From Bathynomus jamesi (taxonomy: Eukaryota > Arthropoda > Malacostraca > Isopoda > Cirolanidae), in the NCBI GenBank assembly GCA_023014485.1, contig JAJOZX010003207.1, forward strand, positions 124,001 to 188,000: a stretch of DNA of 64,000 bases, read 5' to 3'. A program made the translations under genes and the position numbers. Shown piece by piece: positions 12,157 through 21,024 of this stretch. Numbering within the stretch: the stretch's first letter is position 1; each line of letters starts with the position of its first letter. A model generated the notes under the pieces. It ran no database searches. It saw only the letters and a list, made by a program, of their open reading frames with translations, and was not told the DNA's origin.

Positions 12157-12511
12157 CTTGGGTGGGAAGATTTGCAACTGAAATAGAGACACTATATAGA
12201 TAGAAAAGATCACAAGAATGGCTAAATAGAGGTACCTTGCGTTTTGATGGAGAATAAATCATAATGGGCACACAAGACCAAGCGCTATACACAGATGGTT
12301 TTAAAAAGATGGCTGGAATCTCGCTGAATAAGTGCAGGTTCTGCACTTATCATTCAGTGAAGTGGAGAGTGTAGGACACCTAATATCAGGTTGCACAACA
12401 CTGCTGGGGGATCGGTGGTACATACACACATAATAAGATCTGCAGGCTCATTCATTTGCACCTCTGCAAAAAGCATCAGATCCCAGTCACCAAAAGATCC
12501 TGGGGACATAC
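12157..12511 (+). pseudogene. R2-like LINE, segment 3 of 5 (zinc-finger region)
   Basis: Broken translation gives QEWLNRGTLRFDGE, then MGTQDQALYTDGFKKMAGIS and a CRFC with a later ISGC-like piece in another frame, ending in ICRLIHLHLCKKHQIPVTKR. This matches the order AAQDQAL...C-x2-C...H...SGC...LCKKYG known from the C-terminal finger region of R2-like LINE proteins. It follows segment 2 after the mariner and is cut at 12511 by the family A element. Frameshifts near 12345-12400. Confidence 0.6.
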
Positions 12512-12519
12512 CCCTCCAC

Positions 12520-15390
12520 TAGACTGTCCCCAAAAAAATAATTTTGAAAGTTGAGTTCGCATACCCTGTTAATTGATGAGGTTTGGTTGTAGAATATGCC
12601 TGGTAAAATATAGGGTTGATTGAGTAATATTAAGCGACTGCTCAGAGGACATGAAGTTTGCTGAAATAGGGTAAATTTCGCATCCTCTGTAGTGTACAGC
12701 ACAATATTTAAATGTTCAGTTTTTTTCATTTATGTATTAATTATTTAAGGCTTTTTCTTGTTACTAATGGTTATCATTTATGTTTCAGAAATTATGTTCG
12801 CCATATCTCATGTAAATGCAAATGGCCAAATAAAGATTACATAAGCTTATTTGGCTAGCAAATTTATCTAACTATATTTAGGCTCACCACAAAAATGACT
12901 GAAACTAGAAGGCAAAAATACAGTATGGCTGATTGGTATCATGGGAAATAATATGATGGAAATCAGCTTCCAACACTTAGACAAGTGCTTTGTCGCTTAT
13001 TCCATGGCATCATAAAGGAGAAGCAAACGCTACTAGGAGCAGCATCAATTACTGTTGAGGAAATGTTGGTAATGTGGAGGAAGGCCAATATACGAACATC
13101 ACAAAAACCAAATGTTCTCGCCAAACTCAAGAAAATCTATAACCAGTATGTATGCTTGGGGAAAAATAAGCATAGAAAAAGCAGCACCCAAGAATCTAAC
13201 ACAAAAGCATTTGAAGAACAGCTTGATATTCTTTTTGATATATCTATCTCATGAAAAATGCAAGTGGCCTAATAAAGATTGCAGAAGATTGGGAATTTCT
13301 GGAAGATCAACATGGAGTGCGAAAAATGTATATGGCTGGTCAAGATAAAGTTTTCGTGGCAGAAATGGAAAGGAAGGAAAAGAGGCTAGAGGGAGAAAAT
13401 GAGCTTCGAAAAAAAACATATGACATAAACACTGCTGAAAAGCAAACAAAGGCAGGAAATTCAAAGGATGAACTAGATTCTATATCAAGTGACACTGAGG
13501 AGGAAACATGCATAAGTGAATACCATAAACGAAAAATCTCCAATCCCGTGCCTTCTACTTCTATTTCAACTCCCTCGAAACAACAAATATCAAATCCAAA
13601 TCCTCGGCGAATAATCAACGATCCTAGGTTCTCTGCTGCATTGGATCGTACAAATACATCTTTAAAGGAAGCAATACACATAGTTACTCCTGCTCTTCAG
13701 GCAGCAGGAGTTGATATTAGGGAGGTTACCCTCTCAAAATCATCAATACAAAGATCAAGACTGAAATCTAGAGCAAAGTTAAGTAAAGAAAGAAAAAAAA
13801 CATTTAACCCAGAAACTCCTCTCATTATACATTTCGATGGAAAGCTAGTCCCCAGTTCTGATGGAGGAAAATCTGACCGTTTAGCTGTTGTTGCCTCGGG
13901 TAGAAATGTAGAAAACTCCTAGGAATCCCTAAATTGGTGGAAAGTACGGGAGTCAAGATGGGTAGAGCAATATCACAGTTAATAGAGGAATGGGATGGCA
14001 TACGAAACTGGATTGCTGGTCTTTGTTTTGATACAACAGCCAGCAATACTGGCATCCATGGAGGAATCTGCACCACCATTGAACAGGGACTCCAGCAGAG
14101 AATACGTTTCCTAGCTTACCGCCACCACATTCTTGAAATAGTAGTGGGAGCTGTTTTTGACAAATTCTTTGTATCTCGAGGGCCTGATATAGATATTTTT
14201 GCGAGGTTCAAAGATCAGTGATCTTGTTTAGACAGAAGTGAATATACTCCCTTTGAAAGTGATGCCAGAGAAATGTCAGAAAAAGAATTAGAATGGGTGA
14301 AGCGGGAACGTGATGACCTGGTACCAATGTCTCCATGAAAAATTGCGAGACAACCATGAGCGCCACGATTATCAGGAATTCCTAGAGCTAGCCCTCATTT
14401 CTTTGGGGGTAAAACCATCAAGAGGAATACACTTTACAGCTCCTGGAGCATACCATAGGGCAAGATGGATGGCCCAAAGGCATTTACTACTTAAGAATGT
14501 ATCTATTTCGAGATCAATTCAATTTGAGAGACAAAGAAAAAGAAGCTATCAGACTTAACATATTTTGCGTATCAATATATATAAAAGCCTGGTTTAATGC
14601 AATAAGAGCTGCCATTGCCCCTACCAATGATCTATGGATGATAACAAAGCTGGAAGATTCCAAAGAAATTGATAAAGAGATATTGACTGTGGCATTAGGC
14701 AAACTCAGATCCCACCTTTGGTACTTATGCGAGGATTTAGCACCTTTAGCATTTTTTTCAGAAGTCAACAACTCGAGAAAAGGGTGCAATGGTGCAAGCT
14801 TTTGGAAACCAAGTTAAAACTGAAGATCTTCGCAGAGTAGAATGCAAAACAATTCGGACTTTCAAATGTAAGAATCTTTCTGACTTTATAACGTGCAGAT
14901 CATTGAATTTTTTCAAGGCTATGAAAATTGATGAATCATTTCTAACAGTAGATCCAGCTGCATGGTTGAACACCCAGCATATATTCATGGAAAGGATTTA
15001 GTTTCCCAGCTGAAAGTGGTTAATGAGTGCGCTGAAAGAATGGTAAATTTGCCACTGATTTTAATGAAACCATTACGACCAGTGAAGAGCAACGCCAGTT
15101 TCTTTTTCAAGTTGTTGAGTTCCATCGTAGAAAAATTTTAACCCCTACAAAAGCGTTTTTTATAAAATCAAGCAATATAAATTTATGACGCAAATTGGTA
15201 TCAAAGGAAAGAAATTGTGATTTCTCCCAAAATTTCATATTTTTGAATGCTGTAAAGCAGTCACTAAATATGCACCAAATTGGATAAAATTTGTACGTGA
15301 TGCATGTTTCATCAAGTGTCACAAAATGAAGACCTCTGCGAGTTTGAACGAATAAATGTTTTTTTTAACATCACAACTTCGGACAGTCTA
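12520..15390 (+). mobile_element. Family A DNA transposon (hAT-like), complete ends, TSD CCCTCCAC
   Basis: The element is flanked by a perfect 8-bp duplication CCCTCCAC (12512-12519 and 15391-15398) and has short inverted ends TAGACTGTCC / GGACAGTCTA, so its limits are exact (2871 bp). It interrupts the R2-like LINE ORF, whose translation resumes at 15399. It encodes a decayed transposase. The mirror copy in the right arm (33878-40986) has the same TSD and is enlarged by a CR1 insertion. An 8-bp TSD is used by hAT, P, Merlin and a few other superfamilies; the protein motifs favour a hAT relative. Confidence 0.85.
12960..15001 (+). pseudogene. Family A transposase (hAT-like DDE, decayed)
   Basis: The protein is spread over six frames. 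N-terminus: LPTLRQVLCRLFHGI and KANIRTSQKPNVLAKLKKIY (12970-13150), then a charged region with AGQDKVFVAEMERKEKR (13335). The core begins at about 13600 with PRFSAALDRTNTSLKEAI, then HFDGKLVPSSDGGKSDRLAV (about 13830), LCFDTTASNTGIHGG (14020) and YRHHILEIVVGAVFDKFF (14115). I read the Asp of HFDGK and of FDTTASN as the first two catalytic residues and the RHH region as the CxxH motif of hAT-type transposases; here its Cys is Tyr, while the mirror copy keeps CRHH. The final Glu was not located. Later pieces (14310-15001) include SRGIHFTAPGAYHRARWMAQ and DFITCRSLNFFKAMKIDESF. Frameshifts and stops make it inactive. Confidence 0.7.
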
Positions 15391-15398
15391 CCCTCCAC

Positions 15399-15519
15399 CA
15401 GTAGTAGGAAATGAAATAGTAACTATTTTCTATGACACCATCATACCAGCAGGAACATGCATAGAAAATAAAGCAGTAAAACCAGACCTATTAGTGTGGG
15501 AAAAAAAGGTAAAACTGCT
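15399..15519 (+). pseudogene. R2-like LINE, segment 4 of 5
   Basis: Immediately after the family A TSD the plus strand reads PPPVVGNEIVTIFYDTIIPA, then IENKAVKPDLLVWEKKVKLL without a stop. It continues segment 3 and is cut by the piggyBac-type MITE at 15520, after which the same protein resumes with IIDVSVPNDYGI. This join across the MITE is good evidence that these segments are one ORF. Confidence 0.7.
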
Positions 15520-15523
15520 TTAA

Positions 15524-15748
15524 CCCCTTCAAGATGTTGACATGCGTGTGTATGTCCAATTAGCACGCTCCAATATACAATGACATATGTGTGTATGTCC
15601 AAAACTTAAATATTTGTAACTAAAAGCAGAAATGACGTATAATTTAGCTTTCTTTAATTTTTGGACATATACACGCATATCAATAATGTCGTCATATATT
15701 GGAGCACACTAATCAGACATACGTACATATGTCACCATAGTGAAGGGA
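15524..15748. mobile_element. piggyBac-type MITE, 225 bp, TTAA sites
   Basis: TTAA flanks both ends (15520-15523 and 15749-15752). Termini are CCCCTTCAAGATG and, inverted, TCCCTTCACTATG. Inside are longer imperfect inverted repeats with several copies of ACATATG/ACACGCAT-type motifs and TATTGGAGC. No ORF. It splits an R2-like LINE ORF. The right-arm copy (33309-33745) has a 243-bp internal tandem duplication. Confidence 0.85.
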
Positions 15749-15752
15749 TTAA

Positions 15753-16010
15753 TAATAGATGTAAGTGTTCCAAATGATTACGGAATTAACAGCAGAGAGG
15801 AAAAAGTCACAAAATATCAAGACTTGAAGAATGACTTTAAAAAGAATGTGGAAGTGGAAGCTCCATGCGATAGATATTATGACTGTTATAATTGGAGCAA
15901 CAGAGTAATAAAAAAGAATTTAAAGAACTACTTGGACACTATGAATGCGTCAGTGACAATGGGTGAAATAGAGAGAGAGAAGTATTAGGGGGGAACGGTA
16001 AACATCTTGA
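15753..16010 (+). pseudogene. R2-like LINE, segment 5 of 5 (C-terminal domain)
   Basis: The frame encodes IIDVSVPNDYGINSREEKVT, then KYQDLKNDFKK and VIKKNLKNYLDTMNASVT. This is the endonuclease-side C-terminal block of R2-like LINEs (IDVAVPGD...KEREKIEKYQDLK...VGALG...LKRALG). A better-preserved independent copy lies at 47890-48215 on minus. A frameshift replaces the IPIVIGALG part. The ORF ends near 16010. Confidence 0.65.
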
Positions 16011-16049
16011 AGAGAGGCTTCAGGAGTAACCTGCACAGATGAGCACCAC

Positions 16050-16400
16050 CTTTGCAGTTCTAGGAAGGAACTTTGGTGGAGCCAATGTGATAAAAATGTG
16101 AAACAACGTGAAGTAACCAAGCAGAGAATGGAATGAGGAAGTAATGGAAGTTCAGAGGCAAGGAGGAGATGCCAGAAATAACAATCACATGCTTAAATAT
16201 AAAGACCAAATTGGGAAACATTTCTAATTTTAAAAGCCAAGATCCAGATATGCACCCGAACTTTTGGCTCAGACAAGTTTCACTATTCACCATCACTAGT
16301 TCAACCTTCACCTGCTTGCTGAATGGTGAAGATCAGTCACCAGAATGGCCACCCTCTTTCCCACATCTCTGGATACAAAGCTTTCAAACAAATAGTTTGT
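16050..16400 (+). other. Unrecognised stretch, conserved between arms
   Basis: A frame runs through 16169-16525 and is nearly identical in the right arm (32532-32888), but I recognise no domain before the GGVAMQWK piece of the LINE that follows. It may be the 3' end of the R2-like LINE joined to the 5' region of the next LINE. Confidence 0.3.
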
Positions 16401-17800
16401 GGAGTAATTTTCATGGGATAGGGGAAGCCACCAACGATAAACAAGACGGTCTGTTTGCAGGCCACCCACCTGGTGGGGTAGCTATGCAGTGGAAGTTATA
16501 TATGGGAAATATATTAATGAATTGAAACTTGGTTGAAACTGGCCAACTCGAATAGAAATTTGTGTTGATAACAAAAAATGTGCCATTCTCTGTATCTATA
16601 TGGCTTTTCAGGCAGTTGATAATGAAGAAGATTACTTCATTGAATTGGGGCAGGTCAATATTATTGATGAGTTGCATACAACATGTGTACTGTGGAGCTA
16701 TTATTGCTGATCTCAATGATAATGTGCTTAATGATAATTCTTTGTTTAGCAACCACTTAAAAGCCTTCTGTGAAGAAGATAACTTGACTTGAAGATAATA
16801 ACGTGTTCATAAAGATAAACGATTAATATGATCGTGAACAGCGTTGAACGCCATGTTTATTAGTCTTACACAGTAATAAGGTTCCATTATGATTACTGCA
16901 AGTCTATAGGAAGATATACCACAATACAATTTTTTTATATACTAGTGAATTTGAACCAAAAATAGACATTACACAACCTCCACACTCCCTCATTCCCCTT
17001 CCCCACCCACCAGTCTCGCGTATATTAAATCATTATGTAACAATATTAATAAAGCTGTCTGCAGAGTCCGTGTGCAGCTTAAACCTTTACTAACTTATGA
17101 ATCTAGTGAGACCAAGACAAAGGTAATGAAAATTGCAAGAAGGAAAGGGGCACAAATGAACCTAACGATAGGAAATCGGACCTTAAAAGAAGCTGAGCAG
17201 TTTAAATATCTGGGAAGCCTATTAACCAACAATGGAGATTGCAGTAAGGAAGTAAGATCTAGAATTGGTATGGGTAAGGTAGCTTTTGAGACAGAGAAAA
17301 GACTACTAACAGGTAAACTCAACTTGAAGCTGAAGAAAAGGTTAGTAAAAAGCTTGATATGGAGTGTGGTATTGTTAGGAGCAGAAACAAACATGGACAC
17401 TGAAAACAACTGAAAAGAAACTCCCGGAAAGTTTTGAAATGTGGATTTGGAGAAGAATGCTAGAAATAAGCTGGAGGGAACGCCAAAGTAATGAAGTACT
17501 GCAACAGGTAAGGGAGGAAAGAAGACTCATTAAGTTGATACGAGAAAGACAGAAGAAATGGATCGGACATGTGTTGAGAGGAGAAGGATTGTTGAAGGTG
17601 ATAGAGGGTAGATATGAAGGTAGAAGGCTAAGGGGAAGGAAAAGGAAAGCAATGCTGGATGATTTGAAGGCAGGCAGGAGCTATCATGAGATGAAAAGGA
17701 TAGCTCAAGATAGAACACTTTGGCGGGACACATGAGTTGGACCTGCCTGATAGACAGAACACGATGGATGAATGGAATCTACACGATTATGTGTATTCAC
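16400..17800 (+). pseudogene. RTE-like LINE remnant: endonuclease start joined to RT C-terminus
   Basis: An endonuclease piece reads GGVAMQWK (16470), KCAILCIYMAFQAVDNEEDY (16577) and IADLNDNVLNDNSLFSNHL (16705). A non-coding gap follows, then the RT C-terminal part: TKVMKIARRKGAQMNL, EAEQFKYLGSLLTNNGDCSK (17072-17413), and after a frameshift FEMWIWRRMLEISW and IGHVLRGEGLLKVIEG (17439-17735). This is the region after the YADD box in RTE-like LINEs; the palm is missing, so the copy is internally deleted. Mirrored at 31236-32640. Confidence 0.75.
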
Positions 17801-17989
17801 ATTGAGCGAGAAAAAGATTGAGACAGTGTGAGAGAGAGCGAGGTAGATGGCAGAGATAGTTAGTGGGAAATGGTTTATCGATTGTTACACAAAGAACTTG
17901 TTAAGTTTCGATCTGAATAACAGTAACATTATCAAAATCCCACAAGAATAATCCACGGTTATACAAGCATAAACATATTTATATATACT

Positions 17990-18170
17990 TATAAATTCAT
18001 ACAATATCATGCTAATGTTTGTGAAATGACGTTCATGGGCCAAACCGTGGTGTTGGCATGGTTACTTGCTGTCGCCGTCAGGAGAGACTACGTATGGGCG
18101 TGTCAGTGGAAACCGTAAGGTGACGGTTTCATGAAGCAGGATATCACCAACGGTTTGTGGCTGATACCTA
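17990..18170 (+). pseudogene. Tc1-like element, short N-terminal fragment
   Basis: The sequence resembles 26575-27010 (5' region and start of a Tc1-like transposase) but lacks about 270 bp of its middle. It keeps GGCGTGTCAGTGGA and CATGAAGCAGGATATCACCA, encoding the GVSVDTVRRRFHEAGYHH-like helix. No ORF remains. Mirrored at 30890-31070. Confidence 0.65.
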
Positions 18171-18468
18171 TTATATTAATAGCGTTTTCCAGATTGTATT
18201 TGTATCATCAATGTAGAGAGAGAATGATTTAATCACGATGGACAGACAAACCCAGTAATGTTTTCCAGATTTCCTGGTGCATTATAAATGTAGAGATATT
18301 ATATATATATATATTATATACATACACACACACACACACAATAAAACCGATTCGTTATTACACCAAATATGCAATGGTTGAGAATGTTTTACTAAATACT
18401 TTATCATACAAAATGCTCACAATTTGCCATAGATTAACATAAATGGCACAGCTATAACCGGTTCATAG
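18171..18468. other. No gene; AT-rich with TA and CA simple repeats
   Basis: It holds (TA)n at 18300-18316 and (CA)n at 18323-18342. At the equivalent TA array the right arm carries the 1768-bp composite 28978-30745. Nothing else was recognised. Confidence 0.6.
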
Positions 18469-18790
18469 TTAGTATTTGGCCCATCCCCCATTATTGTCTA
18501 TTACATCTTGTAATCTGTGTGGCATAGATGCAATATGGTTATGTATGTGTGGGTTCCTTCTGAACATCTTCCACTCAGCCATAGTGTGATCCAGCAGCTG
18601 GCGGCTAGTCCGCTCCTGCCTAGGCTCCCACGAGTTCACCACATTCCTCCACACGTTCCCAATGGGGTCGAGGTCACACCTCTTACTAGGCTAGTCCAGT
18701 AGTTCTAGATTTCGCTGCTCCTCGAACCACCACCTAACAATCCTGGCGGTGTGGATGGGAGAGTTTTCCTGTAAATGGATTTTAAAAGTA
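18469..18790 (-). pseudogene. Tc1-like transposase C-terminus
   Basis: On the minus strand the translation reads NSPIHTARIVRWWFEEQRNL, then DLDPIENVWRNVVNSWEPR and a C-terminus HRLQDVIDNNGGWAKY (ending 18469). The DNSPIHTA motif holds the second catalytic Asp and DLDPIENVW the Glu of Tc1-type (DDE) transposases. The first half is missing here. The mirror copy is at 28530-28840. Confidence 0.8.
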
Positions 18791-19181
18791 GAATTATATC
18801 TCATCCATACGCTTCATCAATAACCTACTATTCAAGATAGGTTTTAACCCCTATGTATTAGGGGTTTCTCTCAGCTGAATTTAATTGTGCCCCGTTATAC
18901 AAATAATACAGTCTGCAGTTATCCAGAATAAAATCCTGAACTATTATCATAGTACTGAAAGAGTTTTATTCGTCCCATGTAAATGTGGAAACAGGACATA
19001 CAAATGCGTGTAATACATAAATCTTACTCTAGTAATAGTATAATATTCTATAACACAAATACAATATACCTGCATAAAGATAATCTGCTCAGGATAGGGC
19101 AAGGCATACGCACGTACAGAGCATTTTTTAAGCTTTTCCCACTGGGCAACAAAGGCAGATCGGGAAGTGGGGGAATTAAGT
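18791..19181. other. No gene recognised
   Basis: This is conserved with 28104-28530 in the right arm. Includes a short palindrome around AACCCCTATGTATTAGGGGTT (18846-18866). The hAT MITE that follows inserted into this sequence. Confidence 0.4.
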
Positions 19182-19627
19182 CAGGGGTGTGCTGCCAATT
19201 TCTTAACAACCGGTTCTGATACAGATAAGGGTATAAATCGGCGAGCGCCAATGGCACGAGTCATTAAGCTAAGGTGTCTGGGGTGAGCGGTAGCTTCCCA
19301 AGCCAACGCATTTTAGTTTTTCCAATCAGCATTTTGTAACATTTTGGCAGAAATTATTTAACATTCTTTATACTCACTAATGACATAATTATCTAAAAAA
19401 TAAACTAATTTTTCATCAAAAAATAAATAAATATTGAAACGACCACTGCTTGTGATACTACCTATATTTTTCTAAAAAATCCTGAAAACGTTTAAAAAAA
19501 TTTAGATATAAATAAATTTCTACTGACTTAAATATTTATTAAAAACAAACAAATGGTTTGGTGATCCAATCAAAATTTAGCAACCGGTTCGGGCGAACCG
19601 GACCGAACCAGTCCCAGCACATCTCTG
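19182..19627. mobile_element. hAT MITE, 446 bp (left-arm copy)
   Basis: Inverted ends CAGGGGTGTGCTGCC (19182) and CAGAGATGTGCTGGG (complement at 19627) enclose AT-rich DNA with CCGGTTCGGGCGAACCGG-type palindromes. The flanking 8 bp, AATTAAGT and GATTAAGG, agree at 6 of 8 positions. The right-arm copy is 27657-28103 with a 7 of 8 TSD. The element predates the inverted duplication. Confidence 0.8.
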
Positions 19628-19644
19628 GATTAAGGATACTATGG

Positions 19645-20946
19645 TATGAGAAACAGAAAACTGAGTTCATCTACAGTAAATGGAAATAAGTCTACTTGGA
19701 GACCCGTATTGAGTGGAGTCCCACAGGGGTCTATGCTGGGACCTCTGCTTTTTGTTGTCTATATAAATGATCTTGAGAAGGGCCTATCATGTAAAACCTC
19801 AAAATTTGCTGATGATCCAAAATTAGGTCATAATTTAATAGTCCCTATTTGATACAAGATATTGAAAAACTGGAAAAAGTACAGAAACGAGTAACAAGAA
19901 TGATCCTAGCTCTAAGACAATTGACATATAAGGAAAGACTGGCGTATCTAAACATGTTCTCATTAAAAAGGAGGAGGTTAAGGGGTGATATGATAGAGGT
20001 GTATAAAATGATAAAAGGGTTGGATAAGATAAATTTTGAGTCTCTTTTCATTAAAGATCACAATAACCAGACTAGACGTCATAGTATGAAATTATTTAAG
20101 TCAAGATGTAGAACAAATTTAAGAAAACAGTTTTACAAACAGAGTAATTAAGTTTTGGAACAGTCTGACAGAAGAAGTGGTGACTTCAGATACACTTGAT
20201 TCTTTCAAAAGAAGGTTGGATAGTATGATGTCTGCAAGGGACATCTGGTGATAGTGTTTAAGCCCATTTTTATTGCATGAATGGTACTACTTTACTTCAT
20301 ATATATTATGTGCATTTAGGTGATAGATCCCACAACTCAACACAAGTGTTGTGGGATATTGGGAGGCAGCATCTTGGGTTAGGAGATACTCTCTGTCCTT
20401 ACACACCCCATTTAAAGAGATTCCTCTGCCGAGCGGTGCCCCCCATAGTACTGTGAGGTATTGAAAAACTCATGATCTTCACCTGCCCCACAAACACCTT
20501 TAAATGGGTGCACACACATTTCTACATTACTGTACAGTCTTTACAGCCACATCTACACTTTTCCTCCTAAGTATATATATTGTAATGTATATGGTTGTAA
20601 ATTGTGACTTGGTCCGCAATTGATATGGACCGTGACTTATTTTTGGTTGGCAAGGTACTGGTATTGATGGGTACCGTAATGAAATTGACTGGATTCTTTG
20701 GATCTGATATATTTGCATGTCAGTTATAAATAGATATAGAGTGTAACGTATTTGTGGATAGTAGCCTATTATGACTTTCATCCTCTGGATCCAGAGATTC
20801 TATCTTTAGTTTTAAATTGATAATTAATTAGTTTTATAAGAATTGGTTGTTGCCAATGTACAGGCAGTTTTTACATAGTGGAGCCACCTCGATGGGCCGA
20901 AGTGGCCCCTAGTGTGCCCACTATAAAAATTTCTTATGTTCTTATG
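19645..20946 (+). pseudogene. CR1-type LINE: RT remnant and 3' end
   Basis: From 19646 the RT palm reads VLSGVPQGSMLGPLLFVVYI and KTSKFADDPKLG, with FADD as the catalytic box. A deletion joins it at about 19850 to the thumb (LEKVQKRVTRMILALRQLTY), then NMFSLKRRRLRGDMIEVYK and, after a frameshift, a WNSLTEEVV-like end. The 3' UTR ends in two copies of TTCTTATG (20927-20946), the usual 3' terminal octamer of CR1-like LINEs. It begins exactly where the left palindrome arm ends. Confidence 0.8.
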
Positions 20947-21024
20947 TAGTGTTAGAAGTAGTATTACTTGTTGTGGCCTTGGAAGATGCATTCATGGCTG
21001 GATGTAATTCATACTGAGTTCCAA

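Larger units (their letters stand above)
1884..19644. repeat. Left arm of giant inverted repeat
   Basis: This arm matches the reverse complement of 27640-46276 with the same TEs in mirror order. Sample comparisons: the 70-residue frame at 14789-15001 has 3 differences from 34268-34480, and the 118-residue frame at 16169-16525 has 5 differences from 32532-32888. The outer boundary lies at the end of a MITE (1883). The inner boundary lies in GGATTAAGGATACTATGG (19627-19644), 17 bp beyond a hAT MITE. Arm-specific gains: a mariner (10874-12154) and the retained LINE ORF2 (6330-10510). A chimeric assembly of two haplotypes is an alternative to a true palindrome. Confidence 0.9.
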
